A DNA stretch of 64,000 nt from an uncultured archaeon (GCA_902385655.1 CABMGO010000005.1:163584-227583); one strand, 5' to 3'; shown: positions 9,623 to 18,550, numbered from the stretch's first letter. The notes: generated by a model from the letters alone, not told the origin. Made by a program: numbers and translations.

Positions 9623-9719
9623 GAAAATTTTTGTATTAATTGAAACGGATAACTTCAAAAGATAGGGGCGGGAATTTTGCAGTAGGCAAAATAACTGGGG
9701 AGATTATACAAAAATTTTC
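9623..9719. repeat. variable-stem intergenic element, copy A
   Basis: Perfect 14-bp inverted ends GAAAATTTTTGTAT/ATACAAAAATTTTC around a core GGGGCGGGAATTTTGCAGTAGGCAAAATAACTGGGGAGAT. Confidence 0.75.
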
Positions 9720-9759
9720 GCGAGATAGAATACAAAAAGTAATTTCTTTAAAAATATAA

Positions 9760-10281
9760 TTAATTCGTCGTAGGCCCGCAAAAATCATCTCGCCCATACA
9801 TACCATGGTGTACTGAAGTAAGATTTTCTTTATGGCTGCATTTTCCGCCATAAACACATAGAGACCAAGTAGAATCTTGAGAATATTCTCTCTTAAATCT
9901 ACAAGTATGGTGATTTCTAGAAGAAACTTTTGTAGAAACGGGTGAAGAAAATAGCTCTCTAGCAAAGTCAATTTCACTTTGAGTTAAAACTCTTATCAGT
10001 TCTTGCTCCCGAGCGTCCCATCGATACATCCTGCCATTTTGAGTGTAATGTCTACCATGAACTCTTTTAGCAGGATCAGCAAATTCTGCATCTATTTCAT
10101 TACCTAACTGAACAAGCAAATTATTAGCATGAGGTATATGTCCAAGAAGATTTTTAGGAGAATCGAAATCAACTAGAGAGTATTTTTCATCAGGTTCAAA
10201 ACCTAATGGAGATTTTCCAAAAAAATAATCAAATAATTCAGAATCGACATGTTCTCTCCCCGAAATTTGATTTTGTCTCAT
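9760..10281 (-). CDS. hypothetical protein with His/Cys-rich C terminus
   Basis: ORF 173 aa. Confidence 0.6.
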   Translation of the reverse strand: MRQNQISGREHVDSELFDYFFGKSPLGFEPDEKYSLVDFDSPKNLLGHIPHANNLLVQLGNEIDAEFADPAKRVHGRHYTQNGRMYRWDAREQELIRVLTQSEIDFARELFSSPVSTKVSSRNHHTCRFKREYSQDSTWSLCVYGGKCSHKENLTSVHHGMYGRDDFCGPTTN

Positions 10282-10289
10282 TTTAAATA

Positions 10290-10646
10290 TTATTCAACGA
10301 AATCCTCAAAAGGATTATCTGATTGACTCCCATAATCCTCAGCAAGTTTTTGATCCAAAACAAGTCTATTCCGTCCAATTCTTCTAGAAACTTCAACCAT
10401 TTTATTATCTAAAAATTGATATCCTTTAGAAGTTCCAAAGGTAATCAAACCTTTAACAAAAGCAGAGCCATAATTTCCTTCAGCAAGATCATAAAGTGCA
10501 CTAAATCCTGACCAAATTCCCCCCACAATAACTGCAAGCTTACCTGTGCAATACGAAGCAGATAAAGCAGAATCTCTTCTCAAGTCTGAATAAGCATTCC
10601 TAATTCTCTGTTTTTGAAAGGTTTTGTAAGTCATTTTGCGAATCAA
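10290..10646 (-). CDS. hypothetical protein
   Basis: ORF 118 aa, preceded by the structured leader described in findings. Confidence 0.6.
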   Translation of the reverse strand: MIRKMTYKTFQKQRIRNAYSDLRRDSALSASYCTGKLAVIVGGIWSGFSALYDLAEGNYGSAFVKGLITFGTSKGYQFLDNKMVEVSRRIGRNRLVLDQKLAEDYGSQSDNPFEDFVE

Positions 10647-10851
10647 GCTACCTTCGCAAGGTAACGAATTAACTGAGTTACCGCTAACTTCCTTGCGAAA
10701 TTCAAATTTAACTTCCAGCAGGATGATCCTTTGAGGATTTGATTCATTGTGAGCATTTTGTTTTCATTAATATTCGATTTATAAAACTTCCTCAGAGGAA
10801 GCATTCACGGACAAATAAGATATAAAAAAATAAAAAAAATTAATAATGTGT

Positions 10852-12090
10852 TTAGTAGTAACTAGTTTCTACTTCTTCTGCTGGTTTGTCTTTCTTTGTT
10901 AAAAGAACAACTAACACAACAAGAAGAACAACGAAAACAATTACAAGAACAACTGTCAAAGCAATAGTTGCAACCGGTAAAGAATTACCAGAAACTACAT
11001 TTGCATTCAAAGTTGTGGATTGGCCATTAACATTTACTGTAAAGGATTGAACTCCCTTAGAAGCGTCATTAGAAGCTGTAACAGAAACTTGAACAGTCTT
11101 GCTGGATCCTGCATCAACAGTAACTACTGAAGGTACGGAAACACTCAAAGCTGAACCAGAAACTGCACTTAATCTATATACTGCTACTTTTGAACCAGTA
11201 TTAAGTATGATCAAATCGTATGTCTTTGTTTCGCCTGCTTTTATGTCTTGGCTAGTCTGTGTTGGTATAACCTGATTTGTAGTTGAACCGTCTACAGAGA
11301 TAGATTTTGTAACAGTTGTTACAGAATCTGCGTTGTAAACTTTAGCTACAAGGCTATAAGAACCAGCTTTAGCGGACTCAGGTATTACTAAATTTAATAC
11401 CTTCACTACAGAATCGTCTGTGTTACAATCATCAGAACAGTTTTCAACAGCTACTAAGTCACCGAAGTAACTCTTAGCGGAGACACCAAGTTCTGGGATA
11501 GTTACAGTAACGAATCCATCATTTGCATTTTCAAAACCCATGTTTTTGATAACAACAGAAACTGGAACAGTTTGTCCAGCAGCAACTGTATTATCATAAT
11601 CAAGAGAAAGAACATTCATTTGATAGGAATTTCTCTGTACTGCTAAAGTATACTCTACGTGAGATACTTCAGAATCATCTGCAAGAATAGTAACTCTTAA
11701 TGAAAGATTCTTAGTTAAATCGTCTCTCAAATCAGCTGGAAGTTCTATGTTCATAACGCCAGATCTGTAAACTCTGCTGTCAGCGACAACATTGCCAAAG
11801 AAATAGGAACCGTCAGATTCATAGTTTCCGCTTGAAAGTGCTACCTCTACCTTAACATCTTTTGCATCAGAATCAGCTGTAAAATAAACTCTTACAGGAA
11901 CTGTTTCACCAGCGAAAGTTGCCAAAGTGATTGGAGAAGCAGTGTTATTAGTAGCAACGGAATTTAATTCAATTCCATCAACACTTGTGATAACATTGCT
12001 AACACTTGCAGAACTAAAGCCAAACATAAATACAGCTAAAACTGCTACAAGAGCAATCATAAATGCTGTTTTTTTCATTTTGGTTTTCAT
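10852..12090 (-). CDS. secreted/surface protein with signal peptide, beta-rich repeats and C-terminal TM anchor
   Basis: N-terminal hydrophobic signal; C-term VATIALTVVLVIVFVVLLVVLVVLLTKKDKP. Confidence 0.75.
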   Translation of the reverse strand: MKTKMKKTAFMIALVAVLAVFMFGFSSASVSNVITSVDGIELNSVATNNTASPITLATFAGETVPVRVYFTADSDAKDVKVEVALSSGNYESDGSYFFGNVVADSRVYRSGVMNIELPADLRDDLTKNLSLRVTILADDSEVSHVEYTLAVQRNSYQMNVLSLDYDNTVAAGQTVPVSVVIKNMGFENANDGFVTVTIPELGVSAKSYFGDLVAVENCSDDCNTDDSVVKVLNLVIPESAKAGSYSLVAKVYNADSVTTVTKSISVDGSTTNQVIPTQTSQDIKAGETKTYDLIILNTGSKVAVYRLSAVSGSALSVSVPSVVTVDAGSSKTVQVSVTASNDASKGVQSFTVNVNGQSTTLNANVVSGNSLPVATIALTVVLVIVFVVLLVVLVVLLTKKDKPAEEVETSYY

Positions 12091-12177
12091 AATAAATTTA
12101 GTTAAAATCCTGACCCAAATGACCTTTATAAATCTTCTTATTTTGTTGTAACTATATAATTACAAAAATTTATAAAT

Positions 12178-12195
12178 AGTATACTCTAGTATACT
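12178..12195. promoter_or_regulatory. operator-like tandem palindrome AGTATACT-CT-AGTATACT
   Basis: Perfect symmetry, just downstream of TATA-like AATTTATAAAT and 18 nt before the ATG at 12214. Confidence 0.7.
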
Positions 12196-12213
12196 TTGTA
12201 GGTCAAACACACA

Positions 12214-12525
12214 ATGACAGAAAAAATAACTACGCTTAAACTCGAAAAAGAAACAAAAGAGAGACTTGAAAAGCTAAGAGAGCATAAACGAGAAACTTAC
12301 GACGATATTATTAGAAAGATCTTATATGTTTTAAATACAGTAAGGGAGGAACCTGAAAAAGCTAGAGGTATACTGGAGTTCATAGATGAGAAAAGAAAGA
12401 GGATAAACGAAGTAGAATTCAAAGATAAAATAGAACAAAAACCTCGAGCAAGTATACCTCAAAAACAACCCCAAACCCGAAAGGACGAAAAGAGTATACC
12501 GAAACAACAGGTAAAGAAAAAATGA
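12214..12525 (+). CDS. RHH/antitoxin-like DNA-binding regulator
   Basis: MTEKITTLKLEKETKERLEKLREHKRETYDDIIRKIL resembles ribbon-helix-helix proteins; basic C-terminal tail. Confidence 0.65.
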   Translation: MTEKITTLKLEKETKERLEKLREHKRETYDDIIRKILYVLNTVREEPEKARGILEFIDEKRKRINEVEFKDKIEQKPRASIPQKQPQTRKDEKSIPKQQVKKK

Positions 12526-13196
12526 AAATAGAGAGAAAAAAAGTTGCAGATAGAATAGTATTATTAACCTTTCAGAGCAGATTTGATTTAACCTCTTCCT
12601 TATTAAGGTTTCAAGAACATTATGAGTCTCCAGAATTTAGAGGAAAAATCTTTACGCTTGAAGAATATCAAAAATGGTACATAGTAAATTCCCCAGAAGG
12701 ACAAAAAACAGGCAAATTCACCTATTATGATGACTGGAATGGATTCAATTTTCCTTCTCATGTTTTAACGCCTTTCTTTGCAGGAGATTTTAACCCATTA
12801 TCAGAAAAAGAAGAACAAATAGTCAGATTATTGAGGCCAGAAGCATATCCCTTTTACACAATTGGAATTCATAGACAAAATAAAATAAGCACAATCATAG
12901 ATGTACTTAATCATGAAATTGCCCATGGCTTATTTTACACAGATGTAGAATATAGAAAAAAAGTACTCGCCGAAATGCAATCTGAAGATCTTTCAGAGTT
13001 AAGAAACAAACTTCGTTCACTTGGAGGATACCATGAGTCGGTTTTAGATGATGAGTTACATGCATATTCTTTAAGACCATCAGAAAGAGTAAAAAGTGAT
13101 AAAACTGAAAATTTAAAGCAAAGATTAGAAAGAATATTTGCAGAACATGCAAAGCTAAATAATGTAATTATGCCAGGAGAGTTTATCCAAAAATGA
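12522..13196 (+). CDS. putative zincin-like protein (HEIAH motif)
   Basis: VLNHEIAHGLFYTD = HExxH; ATGA overlap with the upstream gene. Confidence 0.5.
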   Translation: MKIERKKVADRIVLLTFQSRFDLTSSLLRFQEHYESPEFRGKIFTLEEYQKWYIVNSPEGQKTGKFTYYDDWNGFNFPSHVLTPFFAGDFNPLSEKEEQIVRLLRPEAYPFYTIGIHRQNKISTIIDVLNHEIAHGLFYTDVEYRKKVLAEMQSEDLSELRNKLRSLGGYHESVLDDELHAYSLRPSERVKSDKTENLKQRLERIFAEHAKLNNVIMPGEFIQK

Positions 13197-13669
13197 AAAT
13201 ACGATTAGTTAGAGCAGTTGGAACAATAACTGGAGGGTTAAGAGGAAAATTAGATCAAATCAATAATTTTCAATCAGAAAGAACCGCCAGAGAATTTACA
13301 GAAGAAGTAGAGAAAATGTTTAAAATGGTGGACGTAGAAACAAAAACTCCTTTTTGGGGAAGAAGAGGATACTTCTTGCAGCTAATAGATGGCTTTGATT
13401 TAGTAGAATTGATGATTCAAAAAGAAAGAAAAAGGTCAATGGCAGGATATATAAAATTAAACCCTTGGACACAAAAAGAACTTGAAGCGACCGTAAGAGT
13501 TGAAAACCAGACTGCTTATACTCTTCCTTCTTGCAGAGAAGACATACTGCTAAAAAGAATAGGTCCGCTAGATAGTATGCCCGTAGGAATAGTTATTGGA
13601 AACAAACCTTATCCTCTTGTAAAAAATTACATTTACATTCCTCAGCAAAATAGAATAAAATTCAGCTAA
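13193..13669 (+). CDS. hypothetical protein, overlapping cassette
   Basis: ORF 158 aa, ATGA overlap with the previous gene. Confidence 0.65.
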   Translation: MKIRLVRAVGTITGGLRGKLDQINNFQSERTAREFTEEVEKMFKMVDVETKTPFWGRRGYFLQLIDGFDLVELMIQKERKRSMAGYIKLNPWTQKELEATVRVENQTAYTLPSCREDILLKRIGPLDSMPVGIVIGNKPYPLVKNYIYIPQQNRIKFS

Positions 13670-14010
13670 TGGCATATTATTTTTTTAACAAATGTGAAAG
13701 AGAATGTCTACCAAGTTTAGAGAGACTAGCGCAAGAAATGGGCCTGGCAGAGAAAGTTGCTTCATCTCCTTCAATAAGATTTTGGTCTGGGAGAGTAATT
13801 AAGTCAAGAGAGGAATTTTATCAAGAACTTTTAATGAGTTATGATCCTACTTCTCCAACACCGCTTATGGTCCAAACAAACTTAGAAGATCATTTAGTAA
13901 AACAAGTAAAAGAAATAATAATAAAACTGATAAAACTCACAGACCCTTCAGAAATTTATCAAGAACCCTTCGGACATCTAAAATATGATTTAAAAGATTT
14001 CGAAGATTAA
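13669..14010 (+). CDS. hypothetical protein, overlapping cassette
   Basis: ORF 113 aa, TAATG overlap with the previous gene. Confidence 0.65.
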   Translation: MAYYFFNKCERECLPSLERLAQEMGLAEKVASSPSIRFWSGRVIKSREEFYQELLMSYDPTSPTPLMVQTNLEDHLVKQVKEIIIKLIKLTDPSEIYQEPFGHLKYDLKDFED

Positions 14011-14813
14011 AGCTTTTCCAAAATTTTCAATCCCTCTTCAGAGTCCGCAACAGGATCTGGCGCTTCACAAATAATTATAATTTGCTGCTTGTCTAACTTT
14101 TTCAAAAAATTCAACAAATGTTTCCATTCCCTTTCTTCAACATGCCTGTGCTGTTTCTCCCCCTTATTAGTATAAATGATCCCAGAAAAATGACAATGCC
14201 ATTCCTTTAACTTAGAAAAAGCATCCAATATTTCTTCGAACTTATCTTCTCCCTGATAACGAGCTAAAACATGCGCAAAATCAATACAGCATGAGCATCC
14301 AGTCCTATTTACAACTTCAGCAATTTCATCGATAGAACCAAAAACATTAATCTTTCCCATCAACTCAGGGCACAAAATAACATTCCATTTTTTCTCTTTA
14401 ACAATCTCCATTAATTCAGAAATTCTTTTTTCGATATTCTCAAGAGCCTTTTTTCTATCTTCGCTATAGTAACCTGGATGAAACACAATGCTAGTTTTTC
14501 TTTTTGAATCTCCGCAAGAAAAATAGTGTCCGATTTCACAGCAATCTAAAATTCTTTTTTTCGTTGCTTCAATTTTTGCCTTTTCATCAGAATTTAAATT
14601 AACATAGTAAGGTGCGTGAATACTTAGTTTAATATCCAAATCTTTAGCTTTCTTTCCAACTTCTTCAGCAGTAACCTTATCAAAATAAACGCCATAAGTA
14701 AAAGCAACCTCACAAGCTCTCAAACCCATTTTAGAATACAGCCCTAAATTAGTAATCGCCTCACTTTTTCCACCAATTCCAGAAGGACCAAACCTAATTT
14801 CTACCATAATCAT
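14007..14813 (-). CDS. endonuclease IV-like AP endonuclease (TIM barrel)
   Basis: GPSGIGGKS..., LSIHAPYYVNLNS, FHPGYY, CIDFAHVLA, HCHFSG metal-ligand motifs. Confidence 0.85.
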   Translation of the reverse strand: MIMVEIRFGPSGIGGKSEAITNLGLYSKMGLRACEVAFTYGVYFDKVTAEEVGKKAKDLDIKLSIHAPYYVNLNSDEKAKIEATKKRILDCCEIGHYFSCGDSKRKTSIVFHPGYYSEDRKKALENIEKRISELMEIVKEKKWNVILCPELMGKINVFGSIDEIAEVVNRTGCSCCIDFAHVLARYQGEDKFEEILDAFSKLKEWHCHFSGIIYTNKGEKQHRHVEEREWKHLLNFLKKLDKQQIIIICEAPDPVADSEEGLKILEKL

Positions 14814-14837
14814 AAAAGAAATTTCTAAATTATAAAC

Positions 14838-14969
14838 TTATCCAACAACTTTTACAGCATTCCCCGTAACGCCTAGCATGACTTTGAAAAAATCAGAAAA
14901 ATAAACCGCTGCGCCAACTAAAAAGAGAATAACTAATAATAAAATCAAAACCTTATTTTTCTTTTCCAT
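14838..14969 (-). CDS. 43-aa single-TM membrane microprotein ending ...LGVTGNAVKVVG
   Basis: ATG at 14969, TAA at 14838; MEKKNKVLILLLVILFLVGAAVYFSDFFKVMLGVTGNAVKVVG. Confidence 0.55.
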   Translation of the reverse strand: MEKKNKVLILLLVILFLVGAAVYFSDFFKVMLGVTGNAVKVVG

Positions 14970-15012
14970 GAAAAATCAAGCTCGCAGTTATTTATAAAGG
15001 TTCCTTCCGCAT

Positions 15013-15112
15013 GGGCGTTCTGCAAGAATGTCACCGAGAATTGGCTATTCGTATGCAAGTGAGGGGCGTTCTGCAAGAATGTCACCGAGAAGTCTATGTC
15101 TGTATGCAGGTG
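15013..15112. repeat. two-copy tandem repeat, period 51 bp
   Basis: GGGCGTTCTGCAAGAATGTCACCGAGAA at 15013 and again 51 bp later, both followed by TATGCARGTGA. Confidence 0.85.
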
Positions 15113-15210
15113 AAAAAATTTCGCTTTTCAGAGTATATTGCAAAGCAAGAAAATAAAAAATTAGAAATGCAAAATTTTTTGAGGGAAGGACACATGGGAA
15201 TGGCTTGTCT

Positions 15211-15675
15211 TCAATGCAGGACAGGTGTTGAATTTGATTGACCGCCATCAAGATTGTCAATAATATAGCCATGAAGTTTCTGAAGAATAAGTTCCTGCAG
15301 ATTTTCTTTCAACGGCCCATGACATTTGTCTAAATCTTCTTCAGGAAAAGTTATTTTACCAAACGGAACATCACAAACCATACTTTTACCATTCAAACTG
15401 TCAAAACTTGTTCCTCTCCAAAACGATCTGACAAGAGTTACGTCGATGTTACAATGATCATCATCCTTGCCATTGATAGAGTAATCAAAACTAATATTAC
15501 CTGCATAAAAAAATTTACTAGGAGTACAAGTAGCAACATTCTTGAAAAAACATTCGGTCGTGCTACAAACAGGAACATTTAGTCGGTAATAGACAAAAAC
15601 CCCGATAGCAACAATTGCAAGAAGTATAACTGCAATAAGAATATACCGTTTAACACTCACATCCTTTTTAAGCAT
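15211..15675 (-). CDS. single-TM, Cys-containing extracytoplasmic protein
   Basis: N-term YILIAVILLAIVAIGVFVYYR. Confidence 0.65.
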   Translation of the reverse strand: MLKKDVSVKRYILIAVILLAIVAIGVFVYYRLNVPVCSTTECFFKNVATCTPSKFFYAGNISFDYSINGKDDDHCNIDVTLVRSFWRGTSFDSLNGKSMVCDVPFGKITFPEEDLDKCHGPLKENLQELILQKLHGYIIDNLDGGQSNSTPVLH

Positions 15676-15792
15676 ATATAGAATATGAAAAATAACTATA
15701 TAAAACTTCCTTCAGATAGTCAAGCAAAAAAAATTAAAATATAATCTACATCTGAATTTAAAAGAATAATATAAAACTAAAGTCCTCAAGAA

Positions 15793-15957
15793 GAAAAAGT
15801 TTATTGACTAACCAAACGGATAAATTTAGAAAATAGAGGTAAAAAATTTCGCTTCGAAAAACAAATTTTTTAAAATAACTAATTTTGAAATGCAAATTTT
15901 TTAGAGGGAATTTTGCAGTAAGCAAAATAATTGGGGAAATACTCAATAAACTTTTTC
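15793..15957. repeat. variable-stem intergenic element, copy B
   Basis: Perfect 15-bp inverted ends GAAAAAGTTTATTGA/TCAATAAACTTTTTC; core GGAATTTTGCAGTAAGCAAAATAATTGGGGAAAT. Confidence 0.75.
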
Positions 15958-16105
15958 GACCAAGCCAGAACCAAATACGCTCGCACAAAAAATTTTGCAT
16001 TTGCGATTTTTACTTTTCAAAATTTTAAAGCAAAAGCGAAATTTTTTCATTTGCTCGCGCAATAAATAAAAAAAAATAAAAAAGAGAATCCACTTAGAAT
16101 TCTCT

Positions 16106-17362
16106 TTAGATTGAAACTAACTCAATACCTTCAATATCTTCTATTTTCCCAAAACTTTGAGCAGCAACGTATCTTGCTCCAAGATTTTGAGCTCCTTCAA
16201 TTACAGAACTTGAAGCAGTTTCAGTTAATAACACCCAAACTGGTTCTTCAACTCTTGAAAAAGAAAGTTTTGACATTGGAAGATTTCTTAAAACTTCAAG
16301 ATTCTCACCTAAAACGAGAACGTTTTTTCCTCTCAATTCAGACATCAAATCCTTAAGCTTTTTTCTGTCGTCAGTTCCCAAAACTTTGTCGCTTTTCTGC
16401 TTAGGTGCGGAAGTTTCTTCTCTTTGTTCAGAAAATTCTCTTCGAGGATATCTATCTCTAGAATCTCTTGAGAATCTGTTATCTCTCTGCTCATATCTTC
16501 CAAAAGATCTATTGTCAGATCCGGAAAAACCAGAACTTCTTTCAAATTTCTTGAAAAATTCTGCAGGAGTAACTTTCTTTCTCAAAGCAAGCAATATTTC
16601 TTTCCCAGCAAGTTCTTCTACTTCTTTTCCGTCTGGAGCTTGAGCGATATACATTACTTTAACATTATCACAAACATTTGTCGCAATAAGTTTTCCGCCT
16701 CTGTCTCCATCAACAAAAAGAGTAATTTCTTTCTCTTGTCCAAGTTTTGCAATTTCTTTTGGAAGTCTCGCTCCGTTCATACCAATTACATTGTTAACAT
16801 TGTGTTTCAATAAATTGACAACGTCAGCTCTTCCTTCAACAACAACAATTTCATTTCCAGATAAATCTCCAGCAGGTAATTGTTCCTCGCCATAAGAAGT
16901 TATCTTCATTGTTCTTGTAGATTCTTTCAATTCTTGTCCAAGTTCTTGAGATTCTAAATCAGAACCCTTTATACCCGAAAGCAACTGTTTTGCTCTTTCC
17001 ATAATGTAGTCTCTCTTGCTTCCTCTAACGTCTTCGATTTCGTTTACCTTGATCTTAGCATCAGTCGGACCTATTTTGTCAATAGTTTCAAGAGCAGCAG
17101 CAATGATTGTAGTTTGAGTTTTGTCTAGTGCAGAAGGAATAGTAATTTCTCCCTTAGTCTTACCTTCTTCTGTGACCAAATCAACTTCAATTCTACCAAT
17201 CTTACCTTCTTTTTGTAATTCTCTTAATTCTAAATCAGAACCAAGCAAACCTTCTGTTTGACCAAAAAGAGCTCCGATTACATCTGGTTTTTCAAGCAAA
17301 CCTTCAGCTTCAAAGTCAGCACTAATAGTGTACTTTATTGATACTGGACTTACTTTAGCCAT
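16106..17362 (-). CDS. archaeal DnaG-like TOPRIM protein
   Basis: IVVVEGRADVVNLLKHNVNNVIGMNG and LFVDGDRGG TOPRIM motifs; R/D/S-rich linker. Confidence 0.93.
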   Translation of the reverse strand: MAKVSPVSIKYTISADFEAEGLLEKPDVIGALFGQTEGLLGSDLELRELQKEGKIGRIEVDLVTEEGKTKGEITIPSALDKTQTTIIAAALETIDKIGPTDAKIKVNEIEDVRGSKRDYIMERAKQLLSGIKGSDLESQELGQELKESTRTMKITSYGEEQLPAGDLSGNEIVVVEGRADVVNLLKHNVNNVIGMNGARLPKEIAKLGQEKEITLFVDGDRGGKLIATNVCDNVKVMYIAQAPDGKEVEELAGKEILLALRKKVTPAEFFKKFERSSGFSGSDNRSFGRYEQRDNRFSRDSRDRYPRREFSEQREETSAPKQKSDKVLGTDDRKKLKDLMSELRGKNVLVLGENLEVLRNLPMSKLSFSRVEEPVWVLLTETASSSVIEGAQNLGARYVAAQSFGKIEDIEGIELVSI

Positions 17363-17576
17363 TTTTTCTTTGTCTCCTTAATTTAGTTATATTAGAAAAA
17401 GTCCTAACTATTCTGCAAATAGCAGTAATGTATGAGTGTGATTTTAATCAGAGATTGTGATATGTTAATGATCCCAACCTAACTTCTTCTAATACTTACA
17501 CATACCCAAAGACCTTTTTAAAGGTTATGATGACCAAAATCCTCCAAAATACTAAATAATATATTAATTAGAAGAA

Positions 17577-17681
17577 GAAAATTTTCCATTCCCAAACAAA
17601 GGGGCAATTCAAATAATAAATGGGGGCGGGTCGTGAGCAATAGCGAGCATATAGTGGGAAAATAGAAATGGAAAAATTTTC
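17577..17681. repeat. variable-stem intergenic element, copy D
   Basis: GAAAATTTTCCATT / AATGGAAAAATTTTC inverted ends (one-base indel) around GGGGGCGGG...GTGGGAAAAT; followed by CGCTCGCCTTCGGCTCGCG. Confidence 0.65.
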
Positions 17682-17802
17682 GACCAATTCATCGCTCGCC
17701 TTCGGCTCGCGTAATAGACACATAGAGGATAGATTATGCTCGATTATAGAAATATTTATAAATAAAAACCATAATACAAAAGTAACTAAAAAAAGAGATA
17801 AC

Positions 17803-17889
17803 ATGCCATTATTTGACGAAGAAAACAAAGTAGATGAACTCGAAGAGGACGATCTCGACGAGCTAGATGACGACATGGACAACGATTAG
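17803..17889 (+). CDS. 28-aa highly acidic microprotein MPLFDEENKVDELEEDDLDELDDDMDND
   Basis: ATG at 17803; TATA-like TTTATAAAT about 45-50 nt upstream; the ORF track extends it to 17668. Confidence 0.5.
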   Translation: MPLFDEENKVDELEEDDLDELDDDMDND

Positions 17890-17980
17890 TCCTAGTCATT
17901 TATTATTTAATTATTATTTATTATTTGCCCAAAAATTCCTTCCTAAAACACCCTTAGCCCATATAAAAAATTCCTTAAAA

Positions 17981-18550
17981 TTATTTATGTTCAACCATTC
18001 TCAAGTCAGCAAATCTACCAACTCTTTTGTAATACTCCATTAACTTTTTCTTGACTAAATCTTTTTCTAAAGGATCCAATTTCAAGCTCAATAAATGTTC
18101 ATAAAATTTAGCAGCATAATTCATTCTTCCTTTCTTTTCTAAATCAGAAGCAACAGCCATATAGATATTTTTCTTAGCCAACTCCACTTTTACTCTTTGT
18201 TCAGTATTAGCCTCTCTAGAAGCACGAGCGAACATATCCTCCGCACCCATAACATTATTTGCCTTAACATTGTATTCTCCAGCAAGAATAAGCGAATCAA
18301 CCTTTTCTCGGTAAGTAACATCATAACCTGATTTCAAGAAATATGCTTTAGCAGCTTTATCAAACATTAATCTCTTCTCATATAAACTTCCAAGATTAGC
18401 AAAACAAAATTTCTTTATGTCGATAGCAACATCAGGAACTCTAACAACAGACTCAAGATATTCCATCTTGTTCAAATCAGTCATCAAAGAATCAAACTTA
18501 GCTTTAACAGCCTGCAACGTACTCTCTTTTACTTGAATCACCATGCTCAT
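17981..18550 (-). CDS. alpha-helical repeat (TPR-like) protein
   Basis: ORF 189 aa with helical repeat pattern. Confidence 0.6.
   Translation of the reverse strand: MSMVIQVKESTLQAVKAKFDSLMTDLNKMEYLESVVRVPDVAIDIKKFCFANLGSLYEKRLMFDKAAKAYFLKSGYDVTYREKVDSLILAGEYNVKANNVMGAEDMFARASREANTEQRVKVELAKKNIYMAVASDLEKKGRMNYAAKFYEHLLSLKLDPLEKDLVKKKLMEYYKRVGRFADLRMVEHK

Noticed and set aside
9636-9977. 113-aa and 15758..16000 80-aa minus ORFs
   Set aside because: Fall on intergenic structural repeats, not protein-like
15013-15112. Possible CRISPR array
   Set aside because: Only two repeats, no array and no cas genes in the window
15011-15241. 76-aa ORF with GVLQECHRE repeats
   Set aside because: Created by a 51-bp tandem repeat plus a solo repeat module; overlaps the 154-aa minus ORF
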